From Dastarcus helophoroides (lineage: Eukaryota; Arthropoda; Insecta; Coleoptera; Bothrideridae), in NCBI GenBank assembly GCA_028583605.1, contig CM053329.1, forward strand, positions 31,768,992-31,832,991: a stretch of DNA of 64,000 nucleotides, read 5' to 3'. Below the pieces are notes generated by a model. The model was given only the letters and a program-made list of their open reading frames with translations, ran no database searches and had not been told where the DNA came from. Each line of letters opens with the position of its first letter. Within the stretch, counting starts at the first letter, position 1. This document shows positions 19,330 through 30,275 of the stretch, in pieces. A program made the translations under genes and the position numbers.

Positions 19330-22300
19330 CACGAGTGAATTTTCCCACTTTCGTTTGAAACATCGAAATCGTGTCCCGAAATTAACGTCACTAATTTGAC
19401 ACTACTGGAAACGGGATGTAGATGGCTGCGTGTTTCATTGTAGTCAGGGAAAATCCAAAACGACGCCAACAAGCCCACCATTTACGAATTTCAGTTCGCC
19501 TTCTTCGAAAATTATGGTTGATTTTGATTCGGAAGAATTGACTTTTTTTTTTTGAAAATTTGAGCCTTTGAAAATGTTGCCATTTCATTATTATGAATTC
19601 TGGCTTTTCTGTGAAAAATTTGACTGGAAAATTTCGGTTAATTCTTAAAACTTCCATTGTTTTTTGTAATTTCGACTTTTTAAAAAAAATTCGACATTCG
19701 AGTTTTTCTAAATCATAAAATTTCAACTTATTCTCGAAATTTAGACTTTTTTGTAAATTTGGGGTTTTTTAAGATAAATTTCACGTTTCAACTTTTTTCA
19801 AATTTCCGTTTTTATCAATATTGTCATTTTCTCGAAATTACGACTCTTGAAATTTCAACTTTTATAAAATATGCTGAGATTTTTCCACTTTTTTTTTTCA
19901 AATTCTCGTTTTTATTAAAATTTCGACCTTTTCTCAAAATTTTAACTACCAAATATTGATTCTTTGGCAAAATCTTGGCTTTTTAGACTTTGACTACTTT
20001 AAAAATAATTAACATCACAAAATTTCCACGTTTCCATATTTTCCGTTTTATCGAAATTTCCATTTTTTCTTAAAATTTTGATATTCTTAAATTTCGACTT
20101 TTTTTTTTAATTTGACGTTTCATAATTTCCGCTGTTTTCAAATTTCCACTTGCATCAACATTTTGACTTTGAAAATTCCACTTTTTGAAAATTTTGCCAT
20201 TTTAAGTGTCTACTATTTCTGAATTTTGGCTTTTCTGTGATACTTTTTTGGAAAATGTCGGTTTATTCTCGAAATTTTTATTTTTCCGTGCATTTCGACT
20301 TATCAAAAAAATGTTGACATTTCAAATTTTCCACTTATTCTAGATTATGAAAATTTCGACTTAATCTCGAAATTTTGACTTCCTTCGACTCAGTTTCAAA
20401 ATTTACACTTTTTTCAAATTTCTGTTTTTACCATAATTTTGACTCTCAAAATTTTAAATTAAAAACAAAAATTATTTTGAAAATTTCAACTTCCGTATTT
20501 TTGCTTTTTTTTTTCGAAATTTGACTCTTATAAGTTCCGATATTTATAAAAAATGCCGACATTTAAAAATTGTCACTTATTTTTTTTTTAATTTACATTT
20601 TCGACTTTTTCTCAAAATTTTAACTTTCAAATATCGATATGTTTGCAAATTCTTGACTTTAAAATTCGACCATTTAAAAAAAAATTACATCCGAAAATAT
20701 TTCAATTTTTTCAAATTTCCATTTTTGAAACTTTTGATTTATTGGAAATTTAGACTTTTTGAATATTTTCGATTTTTTTTTGTATTTCCAACTTTTTGTG
20801 AATATATTATGACGTTTTTTATTGAAAATTTTGCCTCGTTCCAGAAATTGACTGAACATCGAGCAATTTGCTATTCAAAACTTTAGCTTTTTCTAAATTT
20901 GAAATTGGAAAATATCAACTTTTGATGACAATTGGGATTTTTCAGCTTTCAGTTTTTTTTTTTTTTCGAAAATGTCGAGTTTTTTGAAAGATTGAATTTT
21001 TTTCACAATTATATGTCAGAATTAGGACTTATTCCAAAATTTGGAATTTTTCAAAATCTTAGACTTTCTCGAAATGTTTTTAAGAATTTTTGTTTTTAAA
21101 ATTTGGACTTTTTTTCGACCTTTTTAAAAATTTACAATTTTGGAAAATTTGGAAATTTCAGAAATTCAAAATTTTTGAAAATTTCGACATATTTTCAAAT
21201 TTTCCATCGTTTTCTAAATGATCGAATTTTTCAAAATTTTATATCTTCTTGAAAATCTTGACCTTAAAATTTCAATTTTTTTTTTAAATTTAGAATTGGA
21301 AAATATCAACTTTCAATGAAAATTGGGATTTTTCAGCTTTCAGTTTTTTTTCTCGAAAATGTCGAGTTTTTTGAAAGATTGATTTTTTTTCACAATTTTG
21401 TCAGAATTAGGACGTATTCTAAAATTTGGACTTTTCCAAAATCTTGGACTTTCTCGAAATGTTTTTAAGAATTTTGTTTTTAAAATTTGGACAATTTTGG
21501 AAAATTCAGAAATTCATAATTTTTGAAAATTTCGACATATTTTTAAATTTTCCATCGTTTTCTAAATGGTCGAATTTTTCAAAATTTTATATCTTCTTGA
21601 AAATCTTGACCTTAAAATTTCGATTTTTTTTAACTTTGAAAATCTCGAAAAATTTCAATTTTTAATCTTTTAGAAAAATTTCTACTTTTTTTACAAATCT
21701 AGATTTTCTCTGAAACTCGACATTTTTTCAAAATGTGACCCTTTTTGGATTTTCTGCTTTTTTTTTAACTTTTAATGTTTATTAAAATTTCCCAAAATTT
21801 TGAATTTAAAATTTCTAGCTTTATAATTTCCTTTTTTCAAAATTTTAACTTTTTTTAAAAATTCCGACATTTTCAAAATTGCGATTGTTTTCTTTCTTTG
21901 TCCAAAATTGATTTCCTTTGTAAATTGTGACTCTCAAACTTTCGACTACTTTACAAATTTTGACCTATCTGAAGAAAAGTTTTGCTTTTTTCCAAATTTT
22001 GCCTTTTATGTAAATTTTGCTTCCGAATTTGGTTTTTTTTGTTGAAAATATCAACTTTATGAAACATTTTAATTTCGGAAATGTCGACATTTTCCAAAAT
22101 TTTTACTTTGGATATTTAGAATTTTTAAAAGTTCGTTTACCTTGAAAACAAGCCTTTTTTGTGAGTTCTGACTTTTTAAATTTTAATTTATTTTAAAAAT
22201 TTTAACCTTTAATAACTTAAACTTTTTACTAATTTTGACTTTATTATGAAATGTTCATTCACATTTTTTCAAAATGCGATTTTAAGTCTTGATTTTTTCT

Positions 22301-22610
22301 CCAAGTTTTCATTTTTTTTAATGTTTCGACTTTTTGAAGCATATTGAATTTTTTTTAAAAAATTATACAATTTGAGGAAAAATTTGATATTTATAAATTC
22401 AAATTGTAAAGCTTTTTGTCTGATAAACTTGTAACATTTTTTAAGAACGTAGCTATTCATTAAAATTCTTTTTCTAAATTATTCGATTTTTTATCTCAGA
22501 ATGCCTACTTTAATCGCAATATTTTTGATTTTTCAAAGTTTGGAATTTCAAGTAAAGATTAAACTAATCAAACTTGAAAAAATTCCAGGTTAAATTCCAG
22601 ACTTCGAACT
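19330..22610. repeat. T-rich quasi-satellite array, reverse polarity of the 13-18 kb block
   Basis: T-rich mosaic (AAATTTCGACTTTTT, TTTTCAAAATTTT words). Near 21645-21690 the reverse complement reads TTTTTCTAAAAGATTAAAAA and then CGAGATTTTCAAAG. That is the unit found in the A-rich array at 16.1-18.1 kb, so the two blocks are the same repeat family in opposite orientation. No gene was seen. Confidence 0.65.
20895..21650. repeat. ~390-bp tandem duplication within the T-rich array
   Basis: The stretch beginning TTGGAAAATATCAACTTT near 20902 is repeated from about 21295. Shared landmarks in the same order include GGGATTTTTCAGCTTTCAG, GAAAATGTCGAG, GTCAGAATTAGGAC, GACTTTCTCGAAATG and AATTTTCCATCGTTTTCTAA. 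The two copies differ by scattered substitutions and small indels, so the duplication is fairly recent compared with the surrounding decay. Confidence 0.75.
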
Positions 22611-23012
22611 TTCTCTTCAAATTTCTGAATTGCTTTTTATTTGTAATGTTGCATAGTTGCATAGTTGACTTTTTCATGTCAACTATGCAGAACTGTTATG
22701 TTAGGTTTTCAGAGTTCAGAGTTTTTTTAGGTACCACTTATCAAGTTTGAAAGCATTTTTTAATTTTCAATTTTGTACTTTACGACTCGCTATTTGTAAG
22801 TAAAATAAGATGTTACTTTAGTCATCACTTTTCAAGTTGTGATCATGTGGCTTGCCTCGAATTTTGAATTTGTAATTAAGCTTCAATTGACAAAAAGGTT
22901 GAGCACCCCTGCATTAATCTCTACTTACCCTAACTGTTAATTTCCCATAACCGGTATCATATGCAGTATCTAACACCATACCATTAAGATGCATTAGTGT
23001 TATTTGAACAAC
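22610..23012. other. Spacer with short hairpin and a hAT-like end
   Basis: TGCATAGTTGAC at about 22656 is followed by its perfect complement GTCAACTATGCA about 8 nt later; the hairpin is too short for a microRNA precursor. Near 22892 the sequence GTTGAGCACCCCTG resembles a hAT terminus (reverse complement CAGGGGTGCTCAAC) without a visible partner. The rest is the 3' flank of the unrecognised gene at 23013. Confidence 0.4.
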
Positions 23013-24636
23013 TTACACCATTTCTGTCCTTGGCCAAAGCTTTTCTAAAATATACAAAATAATAAGACACATTACCTCAATTTAACATAAATATAACATT
23101 CATCTAGCAGTGTCAAGCTAAATGCAAACGAAATACGAATCCCTCTTTAATAACAATCAGGTTTAAAGATTACTCAACTTCAAAATTTCAACTTTTCCCT
23201 AGAAACTATGAAAGAACAAGCAAAAAGTCCAATATGCAAATTTATACAAAATTCACAATTTAATCTAGAAATATTCATATTTTATATTGGATTTTAAACT
23301 CAAAAAATCAGTGTTTACGGCAAACAAAGTTGGATTTTCAGAGTCTAAAGCCAAATTTACAAAAACAAAAAAAATCATAATCTCTAGAAAAGGTTTCAAA
23401 TTTGTGCCCAAATTATGAAGGGGATTTACAAATTAGTCAATGGTTGAAGTGTAACGATATGCAAAAATTATAATAGATAATAGAATAAAATAGTGTATTG
23501 CTACATTATCATGAATCAATATAGTTATCAGGTCATATTAAAATTTAAAAAAAGCACAGATAGTGCAGACAAAGGAAATTGGGCTATATTAATAAATATA
23601 TGTGAACATTTAGAATAGAAGACGACATTTTAGGCAAGAAAATTTATGAACGTAGACAGAATGATAATGTAATTACAAAGAAACGTACCAAGAAGTTCAT
23701 TTATTTTTAGAAATATTGTAGAGATAGAAAATAAAATTACCTGTGATTTTTTTTAGCATTATACATGCATATTCTTGGGAAAAACAATTTAACATTCCTA
23801 AACTTATTTAACATTCATTTCTACAGAATGAGCTTCCTTAAGAAATTCAGCAACAATTTATAAATTGAAGCAAGAATTTGTAAATTGAAGCAACAATTTG
23901 TAAATTGAGGCAACAATTTATAAATTAAAGTAACAATTTATAAATTGAAGCATTCCAAAGAACGTGACACAAAAGTTCTCCCTTGAACACCAAATAACTG
24001 TTTTGTTGCAAATGCTACTCACCGATATTTATTATATTGCCACAAATTGAAATTAAATCGATGTACTTCCGAGCTTTTATGTTCAGGATTATCAATGATG
24101 CTGCCAGCGTCCTCCCCATTGGAATATTGCGAACAAAGTTCACATACCTCAGAAAATGGTCCCTAAGAAATGTACTAACATCAGTTACAAATTACACTTA
24201 GAATGGAGCAACTTACGGGCATCTTGTATACTACTTGTACCCTGATCTAGCTAATGAAGCTTGTTGTATCTTAAGTTTATAATCGGAGGCTCGTAAACTT
24301 TGGCGGGATTGATTTCAAACAAATTGTACGATTAACTCACTCGTAAACAATGACACAATAGCAGTAGCATCTTCTTATATGCAGTCGATGATAAATTATT
24401 ATCTAATCTGAAAAAATCCCTAAACAAAAACTGATAAACTAAGAATTGGTACATTAACGTTTATCATATCTAAACTATCAAAAATAAGGGAGGTTATGAT
24501 ATACTTCAGTGAACTACCAACAATAGGAACATAAAATTTAAATTGTTTAGGGAATTTCGCTCCATGTGCCAACTTTAACGCCACATTAAACAAAGTTTGG
24601 TTTTGGATATAGTCAACCAACGACTCTTTTAAGCCT
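23013..24636 (-). CDS. Unrecognised gene, six C-terminal exons
   Basis: Exons (minus): 24505-24636, 24341-24407, 24241-24297, 24023-24162, 23741-23797, 23013-23044. All have AG acceptors and GT donors and join in phase, apart from one problem noted below. They end at TAA (23013-23015) after KLWPRTEMV. The product tail is about 195 residues and alpha-helical: LVDYIQNQTLFNVALKLAHG, YKKMLLLLCHCLR, DYKLKIQQASLARSG, DHFLRYVNFVRNIPMG, ASLIILNIKARKYIDLISIC, CFSQEYACIMLKKIT. I do not recognise the family; helical-repeat (HEAT/ARM-like) texture is an impression only. The 24341/24297 junction is one base out of phase unless one T in AAAGTTTACG is extra. Upstream exons were not found between 24637 and 34131. 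Confidence 0.65.
23849..23950. repeat. Five-copy ~20-bp tandem repeat
   Basis: CAACAATTTATAAATTGAAG repeats about five times with small changes (CAAGAATTTG, CAACAATTTG, TAACAATTTA). It lies in the intron between the fourth and fifth exons of the unrecognised gene. There are no spacers between repeats. Confidence 0.9.
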
Positions 24637-24973
24637 CTGTAACTTCCAAGGTATTAATTAGTACAATACGATGTGATAAAAAGTTCACATGTTGGTATGC
24701 ATGACCGCGTATGTGGAAAAAGAGCAATGTTCAGCAGTCAATGAGGAATTCCCCGCTAAAGCATTCCATCCATCCGCATACTTACTGACGATTTATAGAA
24801 ACTAGATTGTCGCCCGTTAATAGAATGTTCAAGGTCCATACGTACCGGTTTTCTAGTATTCGTCTCTGTTCTAAATTTCTTGTCTCTGTGTCGCGACAAA
24901 ATTTTCTCGGGATGGTTAAAATGTTCCGGTTTTGTGATGTAAGACGTTTGTGATGCAAAACATATACTGCACC

Positions 24974-25558
24974 CAGTGTTGCCAGTGGTAGCGGAATTCC
25001 GCTGATGGTAGCGACTTCTGAAGCATTTAGCGGAGTAGCGGCGGCGACGATAGAATAGCGGAATTTTGGAGGGCGCCAAAGTTCTTACATTTTATTTTTA
25101 AAAAACGAGTCAAGGATAAATAAACTAGTTGTTGAAAAACTTACATAACGATTTATTCAATGGTGACAGAGCAATTAATAACAATTTTACGTGTAGAAAG
25201 TCAATCACAATCATTGCAGAAATCTTTAGAAAATTTAATTTTTATTTTTTCTATGGAAAAATATGCATTTCCCCGAAGATACTATGTTACTTGACGACTT
25301 TGAAGTCATTTAAAATAGCTCTCAGCTAGGGTGGTAGTTCCTTTTTAGTCTTAGTTAGCAATCTTTATTTGAAAGGTAAACGAAAGGTTTTTTTTATATA
25401 TTTGGCTTAATTACCCTCAGAAGGCAACAAAAATGTATTTATCCTTCAAGGTCAAGTTTTTTGGAGAATTCTCTACCCTTTCTGTGTTGGGTAGCCGCCG
25501 GTAGCGGAATTTTAGAGATCCGGTAGCGACATTTGGCATTGAACCAATGGCAACACTG
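24974..25558. mobile_element. Putative non-autonomous hAT-like element
   Basis: Starts CAGTGTTGCCAGTGG and ends with the complement of CAGTGTTGCCATTGG (25544-25558). Near both ends it has GGTAGCGGAATT-type and GGTAGCGAC words in inverted arrangement. Terminal CAGTG is hAT-like, but the 8 bp flanks do not match, so it is old or misbounded. The open frame at 24756-25079 only partly overlaps it and is not protein-like. Confidence 0.5.
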
Positions 25559-25605
25559 CAGCAGCCTGTCCCACAGAATACCTTCACCACGTAATCAAGG
25601 GCTAC

Positions 25606-27555
25606 ACCAGAGGTCGGCAAACTTTTAAGCCAAAAGAGCCAACCGCATTAAAGACATTGGTTTCGTGAATTTCAAAGAGCCACAATTTTTTTTTGCTGAT
25701 TTTACATTTTATTTCAACATTAAATCAGACAAAATATGGGACAGGGAGGCACCTCGAACTCATGTAGTCAAACGAAAACATATCCAGCCCAAAAGACCTT
25801 TTATTTATCAAAATTTAAAGCTTTATTTAAAAATTTACTTTTTCTTTCAAATTCGAAATTTTTAGCTCTTCTCTATATTCTTTTTTTTTAACTATGTACT
25901 TTGTTCCTAAAATAAGATTTTTTCCCCTAAATCTTCCTTTCTTCTCAAAACTCGACAATCTGTGAAAACGTTTACTTTTTTCTCACTCGATCTACCGGAA
26001 GATTCGACTTATTTTTCAAAATTCATCTTTTGTCAATTTTTTATTAAAAAAAGTAAAAATTTGAAGTAATAATTTGGAGATGTTGAATAAAATAGTTTTA
26101 GAAGATTTCGACCTTTTTCTCAAATTTTCTTTTTGCGAAATTTAGATCTATTCTTAAGTTTGACTTTTCTCCAAAATTATATTTTTTTGGCTTTGTTCTA
26201 AATTGCGACTTTCCTCTCGAAATCTCTATTCTTTTCCAAATTTCACCATTTCTCTCAAATATTGATTTTTACTGGACATTTAAACTTTTATTTATTTTCT
26301 GGAAATTTCAACATGTTTCGCAAAATTAGGTGTTTCTAGAAATTTCAACTTTTAACTGAAAATTCGACAGCCAGTTATGCTTCTGCGAGTTGCGATTTTA
26401 TCGACGAAATTCATGCACTTTCACAATGTTTGATTATCAAAAATTTGATTTTGTTCCTAAAATTTGACTTTCTCTGGGAAATTTTGACTTTTTTTTAAAG
26501 TTCAACACTTTTCTTGAAACTGGAAGTTTTATCGACATTCCTTTTTTTTTAGAAATTATTTTATCAATTTTCTCAAAATTCGAATTTTTCTGAAAATTTG
26601 AACTTTTCTTTTTATTCGTCTTGTTCTTTAAATTTCAAATTTATTCTCAAAATTTAACTTTCTCTGGAAAAGTGCTAATTATTTATTTTCTTCTTCTCTG
26701 AAAAACTTCGACATTTTAAAGTATGATAATATTTTTAAAGCCTTTTACAGTTTATAATTTCGAGATTTTACAAGTTTTCACAAAATTCAAATTTGTCTAA
26801 AAATTTTAGGTTTTGAAATTTGTTCTGGGTTTCAATCTATTGTCAAAATTCGACGTTTTTTTTCTAAAATTTTTTGAGAATTTTTGATAAATTCATATTT
26901 TTCGAAATCTTTTTTTTTTAAATTCGGATTTTTCTTCAAATATCAACTTTTATTTCGAACGAAATTCATCTATTTTAGAATCTCCAAATTTGAATTATTT
27001 TCTTGAAATTTGATTTTCTTTGGGACATTTTGACCTTGTTTTAAAGTTTAACACTTCTTCAAATTCTAAGTTTTATCAACATTCTCTTTCCTTTGGAAAT
27101 TATTTTACCAATTTTCTCAAAATTCTATTTATCTGAAAAATTAGAGTTTTTTGTAATTCGTCTTGTTTTCGAAATTTTAAATTTATTCTTAAAATTTAAT
27201 TTTCTTTGGAAAATTGCAAATTTTTATCGCAATTTGGAACTTTTCTTAAAATGTTGACCTTTATCTTGAAAATTTTCCAAAAATTTGACTTTTTTCTACT
27301 TCTCTGAAAAACTTCCACTTTTATAAAGACAAAAATTTTATTATCTTCCAGTTCATTTTGACAATTTCTCTTTTATTTAAAAATTTCAAGTTTTTAAATT
27401 TGTTTTGGGTTTCAATATATTTTCGAAATTCGACGTTTTTTTTTGAAATTTTGCCCTTATTTGAGAACTTTGGACAAATTCATTTTATTTAATTCTCTTC
27501 ATTTTTCCCAATTTTTATTCGAAATCTCTTCCTTTTCCTCAAAATTCTTTTTCTG
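25606..27555. repeat. hAT-like end fragment, then T-rich quasi-satellite
   Basis: CAGAGGTCGGCAAACTTTT at 25607 followed by AAAAGAGCCA and AAAGAGCCACA resembles the end of common hAT MITEs; no matching right end was found. From about 25860 to 27550 the sequence is the T-rich mosaic again (TTTCTCAAAATT, TTTCGACCTTTT). Confidence 0.5.
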
Positions 27556-30275
27556 GAAAGAGATCTGTCTCTTCAGATTGTCGTCGATGGCATTTCACCC
27601 GAAACATTTGCGATAAATGCAGGGGTGCCTCAGGGGTCTCTCCCGTCTCCTACTGTAACGTGGTATTTGTTAGTTTATTATGTTTGTTAGAAAAAAGATA
27701 AGTGACAGAATGGTGAAATTAGAGTCATAAAACCAGAAAGTAAGTCCTATGGATAATTGTAAGACAAAAAGGCAAAATAAGAATCTGTATAGATCCATCA
27801 GATGTAGTTAAAAACATACTGAGACGTTATTTTCCACTTATTACTATAGAGAAAATTTCAACTGACATTAAAGGTTCTAAATTCTTTGCATTATTAGATT
27901 GCACGAAAGGATTCTAGGGAGATTAAATTTCAGAAAGAACACAAAAAATATTAACTTTTGCTACCCCACGGGGAAGATATTCTTTCAAGAGACTTCCGTT
28001 TGGAGTATCATCAGCACCCGAAATATTCCAAGAAATTTTAACAAATTTGCTGAGTAAATTCAAAAATGTAAGAGTATCAATCGATGACATTTTTATATAT
28101 GCAAAATGTAGAGAAGCACTACAAAAAACCGTTAGTGAAGTCATAGAGACACTAAAAAAATCAGGCCTCAAAATCAATAAAAATAAATGCATTTTTGAAT
28201 CAGAAAGAATAAAATTCCTGGGGCACATTGTTTCAGCAGACGGACTAGAAGCAGACCTAGAAAAAGTAGAAGCTATATAGGCAATGAAGACACCATTGAA
28301 TAAAACAGAGCTACAGAGGCTACTAGGAATGATCACATAACTAAATAAATTTATTCCACAAATGTCTGACCTAACGAATCCACTGAGAGATTTGTTACAA
28401 AAAAATACAAGCTTTATATGGGAAATTCATCACGAAGAAGCTTTGAATAAAATAAAACAAGGTCTTCAAAGTTCTCCAGTATTGAGACTATATGATGTAA
28501 ACAAACCTGTATTATTAAGCACACACGCAAGTTCAAAAAATCTTGGCTCTGCACTTCTTCAAGAAGGACAACCAATAGCCTATGGAGCAAGAGCGTTAAC
28601 TAAGTCTGAAGAGATTTATCCGCAGATTGAAAAAGAAGCACTCGCTGTACAGTTCGGATGTAAGAATTTTCACGAATATGTTTATGGTAAAGAACTGACA
28701 GTGAAATCAGACCATAAGCCACTTGAGACAATCTTCAAGAAAAACATACAATCAGTTCCACCGAGATTACAACGCATAATATTCAATCTTGCACCATACG
28801 CACCAAAAGTCATATTTAAAAAAGGCACAGAAATACCCTTAGCAGACTTTCTTAGTCGAGACTGCAATACATCTAATCTGAAATATGAACAAGAAGAAAA
28901 TTTGAAAGTCACAGTAATACTACTTACGTCACTTGACGCAAAAGAGGAGTTAATTACAGCTACACAAGGAAGATCCACATTTACAGCTACTACCTTCAGA
29001 CAATAATACAAGGATCTCCAGAAAAAGTCAGTGAACTTCCCACAGAACTACAACACTAATTTAAGCTTTAAAGAAGAATTGAGCTATCTCAAAGTAATAA
29101 TTTTCAAAGGAAATAAAATTGTAGTACCAAAATCACAGATCCTTAAAATGCTTAAAGAATATTCATCAAGGACATGCAAGGTATACAAAGCTGTTTAAGA
29201 AGAGCACGACAAATTCTCTATTGGAAGGGACAATATAAACGACATCATAAAACTAGTTAAAACCGTGCTCTGTCTGTGAGCAAACACAAAAAGACAATAT
29301 TAAAGATACAGTTTTTCGCATGTCAAGTCAGCCGCTTACTTATCCTTTCTAACAAATACCACGTTACACCTACTCTGCTTCTGTTTCACATAAACGATCT
29401 CTTAGTTCCAATTTCCAATCTGATATAGAGCTACGCAGATGATAGTAGCCTGGTGTCATCTTTTTTTCTGACAAACCATTATCCTTCGCTGCTTTAGATC
29501 GACTAATGGAACAGCAGATACAGATGATTAATCGGACGTTGAAATCATTCTGGAATGGGGTAAGAAAAACCTGGTAAATTTCAATGCTTTAAAAATTCAG
29601 GTCGCGGTTTTCTCTAAGAAAACATGAAGGGATAATGCAACAAATATTCTAATGGACGGTGAAATTCTCCCGATGGGATTTAATCTGTGTAAGCTAGGCT
29701 TTCTTTTTAAAGCCAAAAAGTACTTCACACCTCATCAGTTACTCACGCTGTATAAAGCTCAAGTTAGGCCAACACTAGAATACTGTTTTCATGTTTGGAG
29801 TTCAGCCCCAAAGTACACTTTAGCTCTTTTGGATTCAATTCAAAGAAGAGCGATTCGCCTAATTGATGATGAGAGTTTGATCGATTCACTCGAAACACTA
29901 GAGCACAGGCGGATGGTTGCTGATTTATCCCTTTCTAACAAGTACTCTCATGGGAGATGCTCCCAGGAACTAATATGATTGCTCCCCAAAAAGGGAAAGA
30001 TTTTTGAGGCATAGAAGGCAATCGGAAATAGAAAATTTCCTGTGCGGTCCAACTTGACACAATGAGGTCTTCTGTCTACAGAGACGCTTTTTTCTATAGC
30101 ACTTCCAAGCTATGGAACTCGTTGTCGAACGGAATTTTCCCTAAAAATTACAACCTATCCTTGTTTAAGAAGGCGGTTCATAGCCATCTGTCCTTGTTTC
30201 CACATCCTACTCGCAGTACTTTGAAGGCATAATGGGGTTGTCCTTTGGAAGTGGATTGAACTTAAAAAAAAAGTA
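27555..30275 (+). mobile_element. LINE family A, RT to 3' end, split by a Gypsy-derived insert
   Basis: Left part 27555-27653 reads LQIVVDGISPETFAINAGVP then QGSLPSP (RT motif like AGVPQGS). After the insert at 27654-29368 it resumes with LLLFHINDLL and YADDSSL (RT catalytic YADD). The C-terminal block 29652-29978 reads FLFKAKKYFTPHQLLTLYK, YCFHVWSSAPK and [18 protein letters not shown]. The 3' UTR ends near 30275 with GATTGAACTT and an A run. Several frameshifts and stops are present, so it is dead. The RT type is CR1/Jockey-like; I cannot fix the clade. Confidence 0.85.
27649..29373 (+). mobile_element. Gypsy pol fragment with 20-bp inverted termini and 5-bp target duplication
   Basis: Element 27654-29368 (1715 bp). 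It begins TGTAACGTGGTATTTGTTAG and ends with its exact reverse complement. CCTAC flanks both sides (27649-27653, 29369-29373), and removing the element restores the LINE reading. TG...CA ends and a 5-bp duplication are typical of LTR-retrotransposon integration. Inside are Gypsy/Ty3 RT (RICIDPSD, SIDDIFIYAK, LKINKNKCIFES, FLGHIVSADG), RNase H (ALLQEGQPIAYGARALT, IEKEALAV, SDHKPLE) and a broken integrase zinc-binding region. Gag, protease and catalytic integrase are absent, and I see no long direct LTRs. Stops interrupt RT before 28047. It is described, not functional. Confidence 0.8.

Noticed and set aside
22656..22690. MicroRNA precursor hairpin
   Set aside because: Perfect stem of only about 12 bp with an 8-nt loop; too short.
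23849..23950. CRISPR-like regular repeats
   Set aside because: Direct tandem copies with no spacers, in an intron of a eukaryotic gene.
24756..25079. 107-codon minus open frame as a gene
   Set aside because: Basic, unconserved-looking sequence overlapping the hAT-like element end; no splice sites link it to the exons at 24636.
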